24,696 nucleotides of DNA from UBA917 sp964435085 (GTDB lineage: Bacteria > Patescibacteriota > Patescibacteriia > Patescibacteriales > Patescibacteriaceae). Below are positions 15,639 through 22,176 of the stretch, in pieces. Where the stretch lies: assembly GCA_964435085.1 (NCBI GenBank), contig CAYSXQ010000016.1, forward strand, positions 1 through 24,696. The letters are read 5' to 3'. Below the pieces are notes generated by a model, which saw nothing but the letters and a program-made list of their open reading frames with translations, was not told where the DNA came from and made no database searches. Made by a program: the position numbers and the translations under genes. The stretch's first letter is position 1, and the number at the start of each line of letters is the position of its first letter.

Positions 15639-17178
15639 AGACTTTGATCTCCAGAGTTTTGGACTTTTTACGCCAGTAATAACGTAGAGCACCGAGAATG
15701 GCAACTAAGAACGTGACGCCAAAAATATTAAACATAGTAATAAACTGCTTTTGTTGATCACTCTGATCCTTGATGCTGCGAGTAGTGATATCTTTGGAAC
15801 GAATAGAAGCTAAGCGAGAATCAAGTGTGACGCCATCAATAAGATTTTGCATAAAAATCAAATTACCATAAGCACCTTTGACGAAATCATCCTTAATAAA
15901 ATCACTGTCAGCAACAACAATCAAATCGCTATGCTGACTTTTGCTATTACTATAGGCGCTTTTCATAGGACCGCTGATGCTCGCTGCTAGCGTAAATTGT
16001 TTGATCTCGCCTGTTGGTCGCAAAATCTCAGCTGGATTAACATTAGTGCTCCCTGGCAGTAACCAGGCACTAGCAGAACTCTGAGCTAGTTTAGTAGCCA
16101 CAGCATCAGCACTTAATTTAGTTTGATCAAAGTTAAGTGCTGTAGCCCAAGGAAGAATAACGCCATCAAGCTGAGAGACACTAGGATTAGTTTGAGAAAA
16201 ATTAGCTTTTAGTAGCTTAGGCCAGAGCGGATAATTAACATTAAAGGTCAGAAGGCCTTGATTAAAGGAGGCAGTGCCATTGTAGATATCAGCAACTAGT
16301 TGATTACCAACAACGATACCGTATTTAGCCAACAAAGTATTTAAATTACTTTTGTTCTCTAGGTTAAAATTAACTGGAGTGGTAACAGTATTAACGCCAT
16401 CTTGCAAGACAATAAGTGAACGGCCAGACATCAGAAAGCGATCAAGGTTCTTGAGTTCCTCCTCCTTAAGATCACTCTTAACAGCAGCGATGACTAGGGT
16501 GTGAATATTAGCTGGCACTTCTTTGGCAAGATCGATTTCTTCAAGTTGGTAAATTTTTCTTAATTCCTTGGACAAGATAGTTAGATCTTTATTTAAAGTA
16601 ACGGTGCTGTAATTTTTCAAAAAACCAACAGTTGGCTGGGTGTCAGCGGTCAACTTCTTTAGCAAAGAGATTAATTGATATTCTAGAGCCTGAGTATTAT
16701 CAACAACAGGAATTATCTCCTGCTTATCACGATAAGTAATCAGCATGCCGAGATAGCCAGTAACAACTTGTAATTTGTCGTGCTTAATGTCGTTAAATTG
16801 TAATTTAGGAATACCTAGCTTGTCAGCCTCTGCTCCATCACCTGGATCAATGAATTGATAATGAAAATTAGAACCATAAACGCTGTAGTCAGAAAATAAA
16901 TCGTCTAACTGTCGCCTGACTAAGCCAAACTGATTAGGTAAATCCTTACTAAAGTAGATGCGAACATTAACTGGATCAGGCAGATTAGCCAGAGTCTCCT
17001 TGGTGATGTCGCTAGTGGAGTAAAGCTTGTCAGCGGTCAGATCGGCGCGCCAAAAAAAACGATCAGAAAAAAAATTAAGGAAAGCAATAATACCAAAGAC
17101 CAAGAGGACGCTAAGTAAAAGACTTTGGTTGTTTTTAAATTTAGTAGTCAGTTGCATAGGATTAAGGATTACTGCCAT
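15631..17178 (-). CDS. GldG-like ABC-system auxiliary protein
   Basis: A 515-residue protein with one membrane segment near the N-terminus (about 20-37), a large outer domain and a second membrane segment near the C-terminus (about 478-495), followed by a basic tail. ADLTADKLYSTSDITKETLANL then VRIYFSKDLP is the classic opening of the GldG / intraflagellar-transport-like ABC-associated domain, and LIVLQDGVNTV with a later VVADSDFIKDDF fit its later strands. It is thought to partner the GldA/GldF ABC transporter. The ATG at 17178 overlaps the permease gene by 10 nt; an alternative ATG at 17157 avoids the overlap. No Shine-Dalgarno sequence decides between them. Confidence 0.85.
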   Translation of the reverse strand: MAVILNPMQLTTKFKNNQSLLLSVLLVFGIIAFLNFFSDRFFWRADLTADKLYSTSDITKETLANLPDPVNVRIYFSKDLPNQFGLVRRQLDDLFSDYSVYGSNFHYQFIDPGDGAEADKLGIPKLQFNDIKHDKLQVVTGYLGMLITYRDKQEIIPVVDNTQALEYQLISLLKKLTADTQPTVGFLKNYSTVTLNKDLTILSKELRKIYQLEEIDLAKEVPANIHTLVIAAVKSDLKEEELKNLDRFLMSGRSLIVLQDGVNTVTTPVNFNLENKSNLNTLLAKYGIVVGNQLVADIYNGTASFNQGLLTFNVNYPLWPKLLKANFSQTNPSVSQLDGVILPWATALNFDQTKLSADAVATKLAQSSASAWLLPGSTNVNPAEILRPTGEIKQFTLAASISGPMKSAYSNSKSQHSDLIVVADSDFIKDDFVKGAYGNLIFMQNLIDGVTLDSRLASIRSKDITTRSIKDQSDQQKQFITMFNIFGVTFLVAILGALRYYWRKKSKTLEIKVYE

Positions 17179-17906
17179 TTACGCGCTTCTAAAATCTTGA
17201 CATTAATCCACAAGAAAAAATAAGTGAAGCTTAGGTAATAAATTAAATCGCGACTATCTAGGACCCCGCGAGTAATATTGTCGAAGTGAGCGCCCAGACT
17301 CAAGAAACGACAAATACTAGCAAGAGCTTGTGGCAAGCTAGCAATCACAAAGTCTTGACCGATGATGAAGAAAATAAAACAAGCAACTAGACTAGCAAGG
17401 AGAGCGATGATTTGATTCTTGGTCAGACTAGACATAACTAGGCCTAATGATAGGTAGGCCGCACCGAGTCCCAGAGCAGCTAAATAGCCACCGATGACAG
17501 GGCCAAGATCTAAGCTACCAAGACCTGACAAGCTCAAAGGAATGCTGAGCGTCAGAGCTAGACTAAGAGCCAAAAAGACAAAGGCGCCAAAAAATTTAGC
17601 CAAAACTAATTGCCAGTTTGAGACAGGCAAAGTCAATAAAAACTCGATAGTGCCAGACTTCTTTTCTTCGGACCAGAGGCGCATAGTAATAGCTGGCGTC
17701 AAGAACAAAAAGATCCAAGGCAGTAGATTAAAATAACCACGCATACTAAGCTCGCCGAGCAAGAAAAAAGGCTTCATAAAGAGCCAGTTGCCCACAATCA
17801 AAAAGACGGCTATGTAGATATAGGCAATTGGTGAATTAAAATAAGTCAGCAACTCCTTCTTGAATAGAACATAAATTGTATGAATGAAGTGTTGTTCGGA
17901 CTGCAT
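17169..17906 (-). CDS. ABC-2-type permease (GldF-like)
   Basis: A 245-residue polytopic protein with six membrane segments. KKELLTYFNSPIAYIYIAVFLIVG (15-38) is the typical start of GldF-like permeases. MRLWSEEKKSGTIEFLLTLPVS (75-96) is the conserved cytoplasmic coupling helix of ABC-2 permeases that contacts the ATPase. It lies 4 nt downstream of the ATPase gene and overlaps the GldG-like gene, so all four genes form one operon. Substrate unknown; in gliding Bacteroidota the relatives support gliding, but no gliding genes are visible here. Confidence 0.9.
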   Translation of the reverse strand: MQSEQHFIHTIYVLFKKELLTYFNSPIAYIYIAVFLIVGNWLFMKPFFLLGELSMRGYFNLLPWIFLFLTPAITMRLWSEEKKSGTIEFLLTLPVSNWQLVLAKFFGAFVFLALSLALTLSIPLSLSGLGSLDLGPVIGGYLAALGLGAAYLSLGLVMSSLTKNQIIALLASLVACFIFFIIGQDFVIASLPQALASICRFLSLGAHFDNITRGVLDSRDLIYYLSFTYFFLWINVKILEARKWQ

Positions 17907-17910
17907 AAAA

Positions 17911-18834
17911 TTATTTAGTTAGCTCACGGAAGACTTCTTCAAGACTAGCTCTAGTTTTGACTAATTCACAAACTGGCCAACGACTAGCCAGAAGCAATTC
18001 AGCAAGAACAAGCGGATCACTACCGCCCTTAGTCTCAAGCACAGCTGATAGCAAGCCATTTTCTTCGCTCAGGATTTCAGTTTTGATAATATCTGGACAA
18101 GACTGAAGCACAGACAAAAAATCAGCACGAGGAGCCTTGAGAGTGAGATGAATAGTTTCTTGGCTAGCCAAGCGCTCGGTTAGTTGCTGCGGCGTGCCTT
18201 CAGCAACAATGCGACCTTTATTAATAATAATAACTCGATCACAAGTAGCTTGGGCTTCAGCAAGAATATGAGTAGAAAAAATAACAGTTTTTTCTTTGCC
18301 GATCTTTTTGATAAGTTCACGGATTTCGGCGATTTGATTTGGATCAAGACCAGTTGTTGGCTCGTCGAGAATTAAAATATCTGGGTCGTGCATGATGGCC
18401 TGAGCTAAGCCAACACGCTGACGATAACCCTTAGATAATTCATCAAGCGACTTACCGATGACAGTGTGCAGATTACAAATCTCGACCACCTCCTTAATGC
18501 GAGGTAGTATTTTATCAGGTAAGATATCACGAACACTGGCAATGAACTGAAGATATTCATAGACCTTCATTTCGTCGTAGAGCGGAACGGTCTCGGGTAA
18601 ATAACCAATCTTGCGCTTACTTTGATTAGCATGAGTAACAACGTCTAGACCATCAATGAGTATTTGACCGGAGTCTGGTTGCCAAAAGCCGGTAATAAGT
18701 TTCATGGTAGTGGTTTTGCCGGCGCCATTAGGACCAAGAAAACCAAGGACTTCGCCTTTACGAACCTGAAAACTGATTTGTGAGAGCGCAGTAGTAGCAG
18801 CAAAATTTTTACTAACAGCATTAATTTCAATCAT
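17911..18834 (-). CDS. ABC transporter ATP-binding protein (GldA-like)
   Basis: A 307-residue ATPase that would power the adjacent permease. The Walker A is GPNGAGKTT (34-42), Q-loop region GYLPETVPLYDEM (77-89), signature LSKGYRQR (133-140), Walker B LILDEPTTGLDP (154-165) and switch His in STHILAEA. A C-terminal domain of about 85 residues (from about 222) is typical of the CcmA/GldA-type ABC-2 exporters. It is the first gene of the operon, has a well-formed promoter at 18863-18892 and no Shine-Dalgarno sequence. Confidence 0.93.
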   Translation of the reverse strand: MIEINAVSKNFAATTALSQISFQVRKGEVLGFLGPNGAGKTTTMKLITGFWQPDSGQILIDGLDVVTHANQSKRKIGYLPETVPLYDEMKVYEYLQFIASVRDILPDKILPRIKEVVEICNLHTVIGKSLDELSKGYRQRVGLAQAIMHDPDILILDEPTTGLDPNQIAEIRELIKKIGKEKTVIFSTHILAEAQATCDRVIIINKGRIVAEGTPQQLTERLASQETIHLTLKAPRADFLSVLQSCPDIIKTEILSEENGLLSAVLETKGGSDPLVLAELLLASRWPVCELVKTRASLEEVFRELTK

Positions 18835-18862
18835 AAAGGAAATGAGAGTTTTACTTGGGAAT

Positions 18863-18892
18863 ATTGTATCAAGAAAGGATTTTAGAGGTCAA
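18863..18892 (-). promoter_or_regulatory. Promoter of the ABC operon
   Basis: TTGACC (18892-18887), an 18-nt spacer and TACAAT (18868-18863) preceded by TGA, an extended -10. The leader to the ATG at 18834 is about 22 nt. Confidence 0.75.
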
Positions 18893-18901
18893 GGGAGGCA
18901 A

Positions 18902-18940
18902 TTTTCAATTTTCAATTAAAAATTAACAATTAATTAATTT
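18902..18940. repeat. AT-only direct repeats downstream of the HtrA gene
   Basis: CAATTTT is repeated in tandem (ATTTTCAATTTTCAATT) and followed by imperfect reverse copies (AATTAACAATTAATTAATT). No standard terminator is seen after the stop at 18947. Confidence 0.35.
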
Positions 18941-18946
18941 AGTAGC

Positions 18947-20062
18947 TTAGAGCTTGAATTCATCTAGGATTACTTCTTTTTCTAGAAGCTTATTATTGCG
19001 CCAGAATTTAAGCTTGACCTTGTCACCTGGCTGGTAAGCTTGAATAGCGGACATGAGAGAGTTGTCGCTATCCAGCTTTTGATTATTAACTTGAGTAATG
19101 ATATCACCCTCCTGGAAGCCGGCCTTCATCGCCGGAGAAACAAAAGCAATAGCCGCTTCGCCATTTTTACCCTTAGTCACTAGAGCACCGCTGTCTTGCT
19201 TGAGATTTTTTTCAGCGACGAGACTAGGGTTAATCATAATGTAACGCAAACCAAGACGAGCGCGAATAATACGATTGTACTTTTTGACGCTATCAATAAC
19301 CGGACGAGCATCATCAACAGGAATAGCAAAGCCAATCCCCTGGCCGCCATTATCCATGGCGACGTTAATACCAACAACTTCGCCTTGCAAGTTAATGAGT
19401 GGTCCGCCGGAATTGCCTTCATTGATCTGAGCATCGGTCTGGATCATGTTTTCTAAACTCTCCAAGCCGCCGTTGTTGTCATAAGCCACTAGACTACGGC
19501 CACGACCAGCGATAATGCCTTTGGTCACAGTGTTGCTGTATTTACCCAAGACATTGCCAATAGCCATGACAGTGGTGCCGACCGGTAGTTTAGAAGTCTT
19601 GGCAAGAGTGACAGCTGGTAGATTCTTGTCAAAGATTTTGAGAATAGCTAAGTCATTGATTGGATCGCTACCAATGAACTGGCCGTAATATTCTTTGCCG
19701 CTAGCTAATTTAATTTTGTACTCAGCAGTCTTAGGATTACTGACTGTGGCGACGTGTTTATTAGTCAAAATATAGCCGTCAGAGGAAACCAAGAAACCAG
19801 TGCCGTTACCCCGGACAGAACGAGTGCTAGTACTAGTGGTGCCTCCCTTAGCATCGACGATGAGACGATCTTGCCAATTGTAAACAACAATACTAACAAC
19901 AGCCGGCATAGCCCGTCCAATAGCACGAATAGTTAAATCCTGATCATCACTTCTGAGATTGTCAGCGACGACCGTGTCGGTGGTCAAGAGTTTTTGACTC
20001 GCTAGAGCACCCAGTAAAAAGATAGCTAGAGCAAAGGCCAGAAAAGATATTTTTTTAGACAT
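18947..20062 (-). CDS. HtrA/DegP-type trypsin-like serine protease with PDZ domain
   Basis: A 371-residue envelope protease for quality control of exported proteins. The N-terminal membrane segment (about 5-22, KKISFLAFALAIFLLGALAS) is a signal anchor. The S1C triad is His103 (TNKHVA), Asp137 (NDLAIL) and Ser218 (GNSGGPL). A PDZ domain follows at about 265-365 with the carboxylate-binding region GQEGDII-like (AGFQEGDIITQVNNQKL). One PDZ domain and a membrane anchor fit DegS- or HtrA-like proteins of monoderm-style or CPR cells. A hairpin and a small membrane-protein gene lie just upstream. No Shine-Dalgarno sequence. Confidence 0.95.
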   Translation of the reverse strand: MSKKISFLAFALAIFLLGALASQKLLTTDTVVADNLRSDDQDLTIRAIGRAMPAVVSIVVYNWQDRLIVDAKGGTTSTSTRSVRGNGTGFLVSSDGYILTNKHVATVSNPKTAEYKIKLASGKEYYGQFIGSDPINDLAILKIFDKNLPAVTLAKTSKLPVGTTVMAIGNVLGKYSNTVTKGIIAGRGRSLVAYDNNGGLESLENMIQTDAQINEGNSGGPLINLQGEVVGINVAMDNGGQGIGFAIPVDDARPVIDSVKKYNRIIRARLGLRYIMINPSLVAEKNLKQDSGALVTKGKNGEAAIAFVSPAMKAGFQEGDIITQVNNQKLDSDNSLMSAIQAYQPGDKVKLKFWRNNKLLEKEVILDEFKL

Positions 20063-20069
20063 ATTTTAA

Positions 20070-20104
20070 TTACAAACAAGATACTGGCGTTTGCTAGTAT
20101 CTTG
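20070..20104 (-). terminator. Hairpin between the 47-residue gene and htrA
   Basis: A 9-bp stem, CAAGATACT (20077-20085) with AGTATCTTG (20096-20104), has a 10-nt loop that can form a short inner GC/GC pair. On the minus strand TTTGTAATT follows, a weak T tract, so it may be a leaky terminator or an mRNA-stability hairpin 15 nt before the htrA start. Confidence 0.55.
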
Positions 20105-20130
20105 TGAGGAGAATAACAAAGAACGGAAAA

Positions 20131-20274
20131 CTATCGCTTGCTGCTGGACTTTTTGACTTCAGCCTTAGGCTTCTTGTCTTCAAGAAGCTGTCTGATGCGA
20201 GCAACTTCCATTAGCATAATACCTCCGAAGACTAAACACAACATCAGGAAGATTGAGATAAAAATTAAGATCAT
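20131..20274 (-). CDS. 47-residue small membrane protein
   Basis: The frame from ATG 20274 to TAG 20131 encodes MILIFISIFLMLCLVFGGIM followed by LMEVARIRQLLEDKKPKAEV and a short basic end. One membrane segment (2-22) is followed by a charged helix with a basic tail, so the tail is probably cytoplasmic. A good promoter (20307-20335) lies 32 nt upstream and a hairpin follows the stop, which together argue for a real gene despite its size. It resembles the small one-pass regulators often found beside envelope stress genes; its position directly upstream of htrA suggests but does not prove a link. Not recognised as a family. Confidence 0.6.
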   Translation of the reverse strand: MILIFISIFLMLCLVFGGIMLMEVARIRQLLEDKKPKAEVKKSSSKR

Positions 20275-20306
20275 AATATTTAAAGTGATAATTATTAACA
20301 AAATAA

Positions 20307-20335
20307 ATTATACCACAAAAACAAAAATGGGTAAA
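20307..20335 (-). promoter_or_regulatory. Promoter of the 47-residue membrane protein (and perhaps htrA)
   Basis: TTTACC (20335-20330), a 17-nt spacer and a consensus TATAAT (20312-20307). The -35 box abuts the T tail of the upstream terminator. Confidence 0.6.
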
Positions 20336-20357
20336 ATAAAACCCGACCGAAGTCGGG
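20335..20357 (-). terminator. Rho-independent terminator after the 115-residue Cys-rich gene
   Basis: CCCGAC (20342-20347), a CGAA tetraloop and GTCGGG (20352-20357) form a 6-bp GC-rich stem. On the minus strand it is followed by TTTTATTTT. It lies 7 nt after the stop of the gene at 20364. Confidence 0.85.
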
Positions 20358-20363
20358 CTGTGA

Positions 20364-20711
20364 TCAATAACTAAGAGGTTCATGATCGACATAGATAGAA
20401 TCATGAAAGCAATGAGCTTCACCGCTATCGCCTTCAGTCGGAACTGGACACTTAAAAACAACAACTAGCAGCAGATTCTGATGGCACTCCGAGCAAGGGC
20501 AATCAGCTCTTGCTAGGGAAAAATAACAATCCTGATATTTTTTCTCCATCACCATTGGCTGGAAGCATTTTTTGATATTTACCAAATTAATAAATCGAGC
20601 ATACTTAGCTTGACTACCGCAATCACGCTTAGCCTGAACAGCCTTTCGATACAGATAGTCATAGAAATCTTGATACGCAAGCCTCCCAATAAGGCGCGAA
20701 CCTTTATCCAT
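20364..20711 (-). CDS. Hypothetical Cys-rich protein (115 residues)
   Basis: Not recognised. The ATG at 20711 is preferred over the TTG three bases earlier because a strong Shine-Dalgarno sequence AAGGGGG ends 6 nt before it. The protein is soluble and basic in its first half (RLAYQDFYDYLYRKAVQAKR), with cysteines scattered and concentrated in CPCSECHQN and FKCPVPTEGDSGEAHCFHD. The CxCxxC cluster and the later C...H..C..H suggest a possible metal site. The gene stands alone between its own consensus promoter (20757-20785) and terminator, unlike the operons to its left. Confidence 0.7.
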   Translation of the reverse strand: MDKGSRLIGRLAYQDFYDYLYRKAVQAKRDCGSQAKYARFINLVNIKKCFQPMVMEKKYQDCYFSLARADCPCSECHQNLLLVVVFKCPVPTEGDSGEAHCFHDSIYVDHEPLSY

Positions 20712-20756
20712 CAAAAACCCCCTTAATACTTATAAAAGAACTAAAATTACCCCACT

Positions 20757-20785
20757 AATATAATATATTTACTGATTTATGTCAA
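20757..20785 (-). promoter_or_regulatory. Promoter of the 115-residue Cys-rich gene
   Basis: A perfect TTGACA (20785-20780), 17-nt spacer and TATATT (20762-20757). The leader is about 40 nt and ends in AAGGGGG before the ATG. Confidence 0.8.
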
Positions 20786-20789
20786 TAAA

Positions 20790-20825
20790 AAGATAAAAGC
20801 GACCTTGTGGGGGTCGCTTTTTGTT
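20790..20825 (-). terminator. Rho-independent terminator after the gene at 20839 (symmetrical, bidirectional)
   Basis: AAAAGCGACC (20795-20804) pairs with GGTCGCTTTT (20812-20821) around a 7-nt loop. T tracts lie on both strands. It lies 18 nt after the stop at 20839 and 10 nt before the next promoter. Confidence 0.85.
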
Positions 20826-20838
20826 ACTAGCAACTTAC

Positions 20839-21207
20839 TTAGGATGCTAGGAGTTTAGGGAGTTCAATTGGTCCAAGATTTCTAAATAAGCTATTTGCTT
20901 TAGCACTATTGCAATAAATACTGCAATAAAACATGACAGTCACTTCTTTATTTTGTGACTCATCATCTTTATCAATCAAAATAAACTTTGCTTGATGACC
21001 AATCATATCAGATACCTGTGATGAGCCAATGTTTCTTTCTGGAAAAACTTTAGTGACTTCCAAGTCCTTAATGATTTTCTCATTGTCTTTGTAATAATTC
21101 AGTTGCTGTTCGACTTCAAAGATACCACCACTAAAAATGATAGGCTTATCTTGGCCAAATAAATGCCATAAGACATCAGGATCAAACAAAACTAGCAAAG
21201 TACACAT
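20839..21207 (-). CDS. Hypothetical protein (122 residues)
   Basis: Not recognised. The ATG at 21207 is chosen over a GTG at 21216 because the strong Shine-Dalgarno sequence AGAGGTGA lies 5 nt before it and includes that GTG. The protein begins with a hydrophobic strand and helix (CTLLVLFDPDVLWHLF), then GKPIIF-like strand, a basic/acidic middle and two more strands (AKFILIDKD, EVTVMFYCSIYC). The alternating strands suggest a small alpha/beta fold. It has its own consensus promoter and terminator, the same cassette-like architecture as the gene at 20364. Function unknown. Confidence 0.7.
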   Translation of the reverse strand: MCTLLVLFDPDVLWHLFGQDKPIIFSGGIFEVEQQLNYYKDNEKIIKDLEVTKVFPERNIGSSQVSDMIGHQAKFILIDKDDESQNKEVTVMFYCSIYCNSAKANSLFRNLGPIELPKLLAS

Positions 21208-21258
21208 CTCGGTCACCTCTTGATTATGAAAGAACTAATTAATTAAATTGTGATTTGT

Positions 21259-21287
21259 AGCATAGTACTTAAGTCTTTATTTGTCAA
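21259..21287 (-). promoter_or_regulatory. Promoter of the 122-residue gene
   Basis: A perfect TTGACA (21287-21282), 17-nt spacer and TATGCT (21264-21259). The leader is about 50 nt, ending in a strong Shine-Dalgarno sequence. Confidence 0.8.
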
Positions 21288-21320
21288 ATAAAAACAAGCC
21301 CCTGGAAAGAGGCTTGTTTT
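21285..21320 (-). terminator. Rho-independent terminator after the 49-residue basic gene
   Basis: AAACAAGCC (21292-21300) pairs with GGCTTGTTT (21311-21319) around a 10-nt loop, with TTTTTATTT following on the minus strand. The tail overlaps the -35 box of the next promoter (21282-21287). Confidence 0.85.
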
Positions 21321-21332
21321 AGAGTAAAAAGC

Positions 21333-21482
21333 TTACTTAGAACGCTTTTTCTTAGGCTGGTTCTTGCCCTTAGACTTAGCGGCCTTAGTTTCTAGCATAG
21401 TCTTTTTGACAGCTAGGCGCTTAGCAGTTTTGTGGGAATTGGCGTGTTGGCTGCGGCCAATCGCGGTGACTCTTTTTGCCAT
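21333..21482 (-). CDS. Small basic protein (49 residues), possibly ribosomal or nucleic-acid-binding
   Basis: The frame from ATG 21482 to TAA 21333 encodes MAKRVTAIGRSQHANSHKTA, KRLAVKKTMLETKAAKSKGK and NQPKKKRSK. It is about one third Lys/Arg, with a Lys-rich tail, and has its own strong terminator. The segment IGRSQHANSHKTAKR loosely recalls the start of bL28 ribosomal proteins but lacks their cysteines and length, so that is only a possibility. Extreme basicity and high-level-type terminator support a ribosome- or nucleic-acid-binding role. It lies downstream of hicA with 27 nt between and may share that transcript. Confidence 0.6.
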   Translation of the reverse strand: MAKRVTAIGRSQHANSHKTAKRLAVKKTMLETKAAKSKGKNQPKKKRSK

Positions 21483-21509
21483 AGTAGTATTATTAAAATA
21501 AATTATTAA

Positions 21510-21740
21510 TTAGATTCTATCTAAAATCTCTAGATACTCTTCAGGAGAAATTTGTAAAATTCTTAAATTATTCCTGATGATAAAAATTGGTAAATTTATA
21601 TCTCTAGGAATAACTATTGGTCTACTTAGACCTTGGCGTCCGTAAATACGGTGATCGCCTCTTTCTCTCTTTAAATAACAACCGGCAAGTAAAAGAAACT
21701 TTTCGAACTTCTTCCAACTAATTGGTGTTAAGTGCGCCAT
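21510..21740 (-). CDS. hicA: HicA-family mRNA interferase toxin
   Basis: A 76-residue protein of dsRBD-like fold that would cleave mRNA when freed from its antitoxin. The order ISWKKFEKFLLLAGCYLKRERGDHRIY (7-33) matches the HicA start, with the catalytic histidine as H30 in GDHRIY (families usually have GSHH or similar). RPIVIPRD... and the closing FIIRNNLRILQISPEEYLEIL fit the C-terminal helix. It follows the HicB-like antitoxin by 1 nt. The order antitoxin-then-toxin is the reverse of classic hicAB but common. Confidence 0.82.
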   Translation of the reverse strand: MAHLTPISWKKFEKFLLLAGCYLKRERGDHRIYGRQGLSRPIVIPRDINLPIFIIRNNLRILQISPEEYLEILDRI

Positions 21741-21741
21741 A

Positions 21742-22026
21742 CTAAGCAGTAACTTTGATGGCTTGTAGTTCTTGAGAGATAACTACTGGAGGACTCCACT
21801 TGGCTTGAGACTTCTGCCAGCCTAAGCCGCTCAGTACTTCATCTACCGTACCCTGCTCAATAATATCTTCAAAAAAGATATTAACCAGCTCCTCAAAGCG
21901 TTTTTTAACTTGTGGATAGCTACGGCCAGAAGTAGACAAGTCTAAAGCTGGAGTATAAGCAATATATTTATTACCTTCTCTCAAAAAAGAAACTGGCAAA
22001 TTGAATTCCAAATTTAACTTTTTCAT
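21742..22026 (-). CDS. hicB: HicB-family antitoxin
   Basis: A 94-residue protein with the partial RNase H-like HicB fold. NLPVSFLREGNKYIAYTPALDLSTSGRSYPQVKKRFEELVNIF (about 9-51) matches the strands and first helix of HicB antitoxins (xYiAycPaLdlsTqGdTyeEA-type pattern). The C-terminus is short (about 40 residues) and no clear ribbon-helix-helix or HTH is recognised, so DNA binding for autoregulation is not certain. The promoter puts the -10 box 7 nt before the ATG, predicting a leaderless mRNA. HicA is 1 nt downstream. Confidence 0.82.
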   Translation of the reverse strand: MKKLNLEFNLPVSFLREGNKYIAYTPALDLSTSGRSYPQVKKRFEELVNIFFEDIIEQGTVDEVLSGLGWQKSQAKWSPPVVISQELQAIKVTA

Positions 22027-22033
22027 GTTTTTT

Positions 22034-22062
22034 ATTATGACAGGTCAAACACTTCAAGTCAA
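22034..22062 (-). promoter_or_regulatory. hicBA promoter, leaderless layout
   Basis: TTGACT (22062-22057), a 17-nt spacer and CATAAT (22039-22034); the ATG is at 22026. A GTCAA direct repeat (22044-22048 and 22058-22062) could be an operator for HicB. Confidence 0.7.
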
Positions 22063-22080
22063 GCTGCCAAGCACTTAACA

Positions 22081-22109
22081 TTGACAATAGTAGATAACTG
22101 TGCTTTAAT
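22081..22109 (+). promoter_or_regulatory. Promoter for the gene at 22177
   Basis: A perfect TTGACA (22081-22086), 17-nt spacer and TTTAAT (22104-22109). It diverges from the hicBA promoter, with 18 nt between the two -35 boxes. A 10-bp direct repeat TGTGCTTTAA (22099-22108 and 22138-22147) overlaps its -10 and recurs 39 nt later. Confidence 0.65.
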
Positions 22110-22176
22110 CTAGTGATGTTGTTTTAAAAATAAGCATTGTGCTTTAAAATATTTTTTAATTTATCAGGAGTAGGAA

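Noticed and set aside
15639..15704. Upstream start for the DUF4340 protein
   Set aside because: It lies deep in the GldG-like gene; the ATG at 15638 gives a proper basic start and membrane anchor.
20180..20464. Open frames overlapping the 47-residue gene and the Cys-rich gene in other frames
   Set aside because: They span a terminator and promoter region and run through the known genes.
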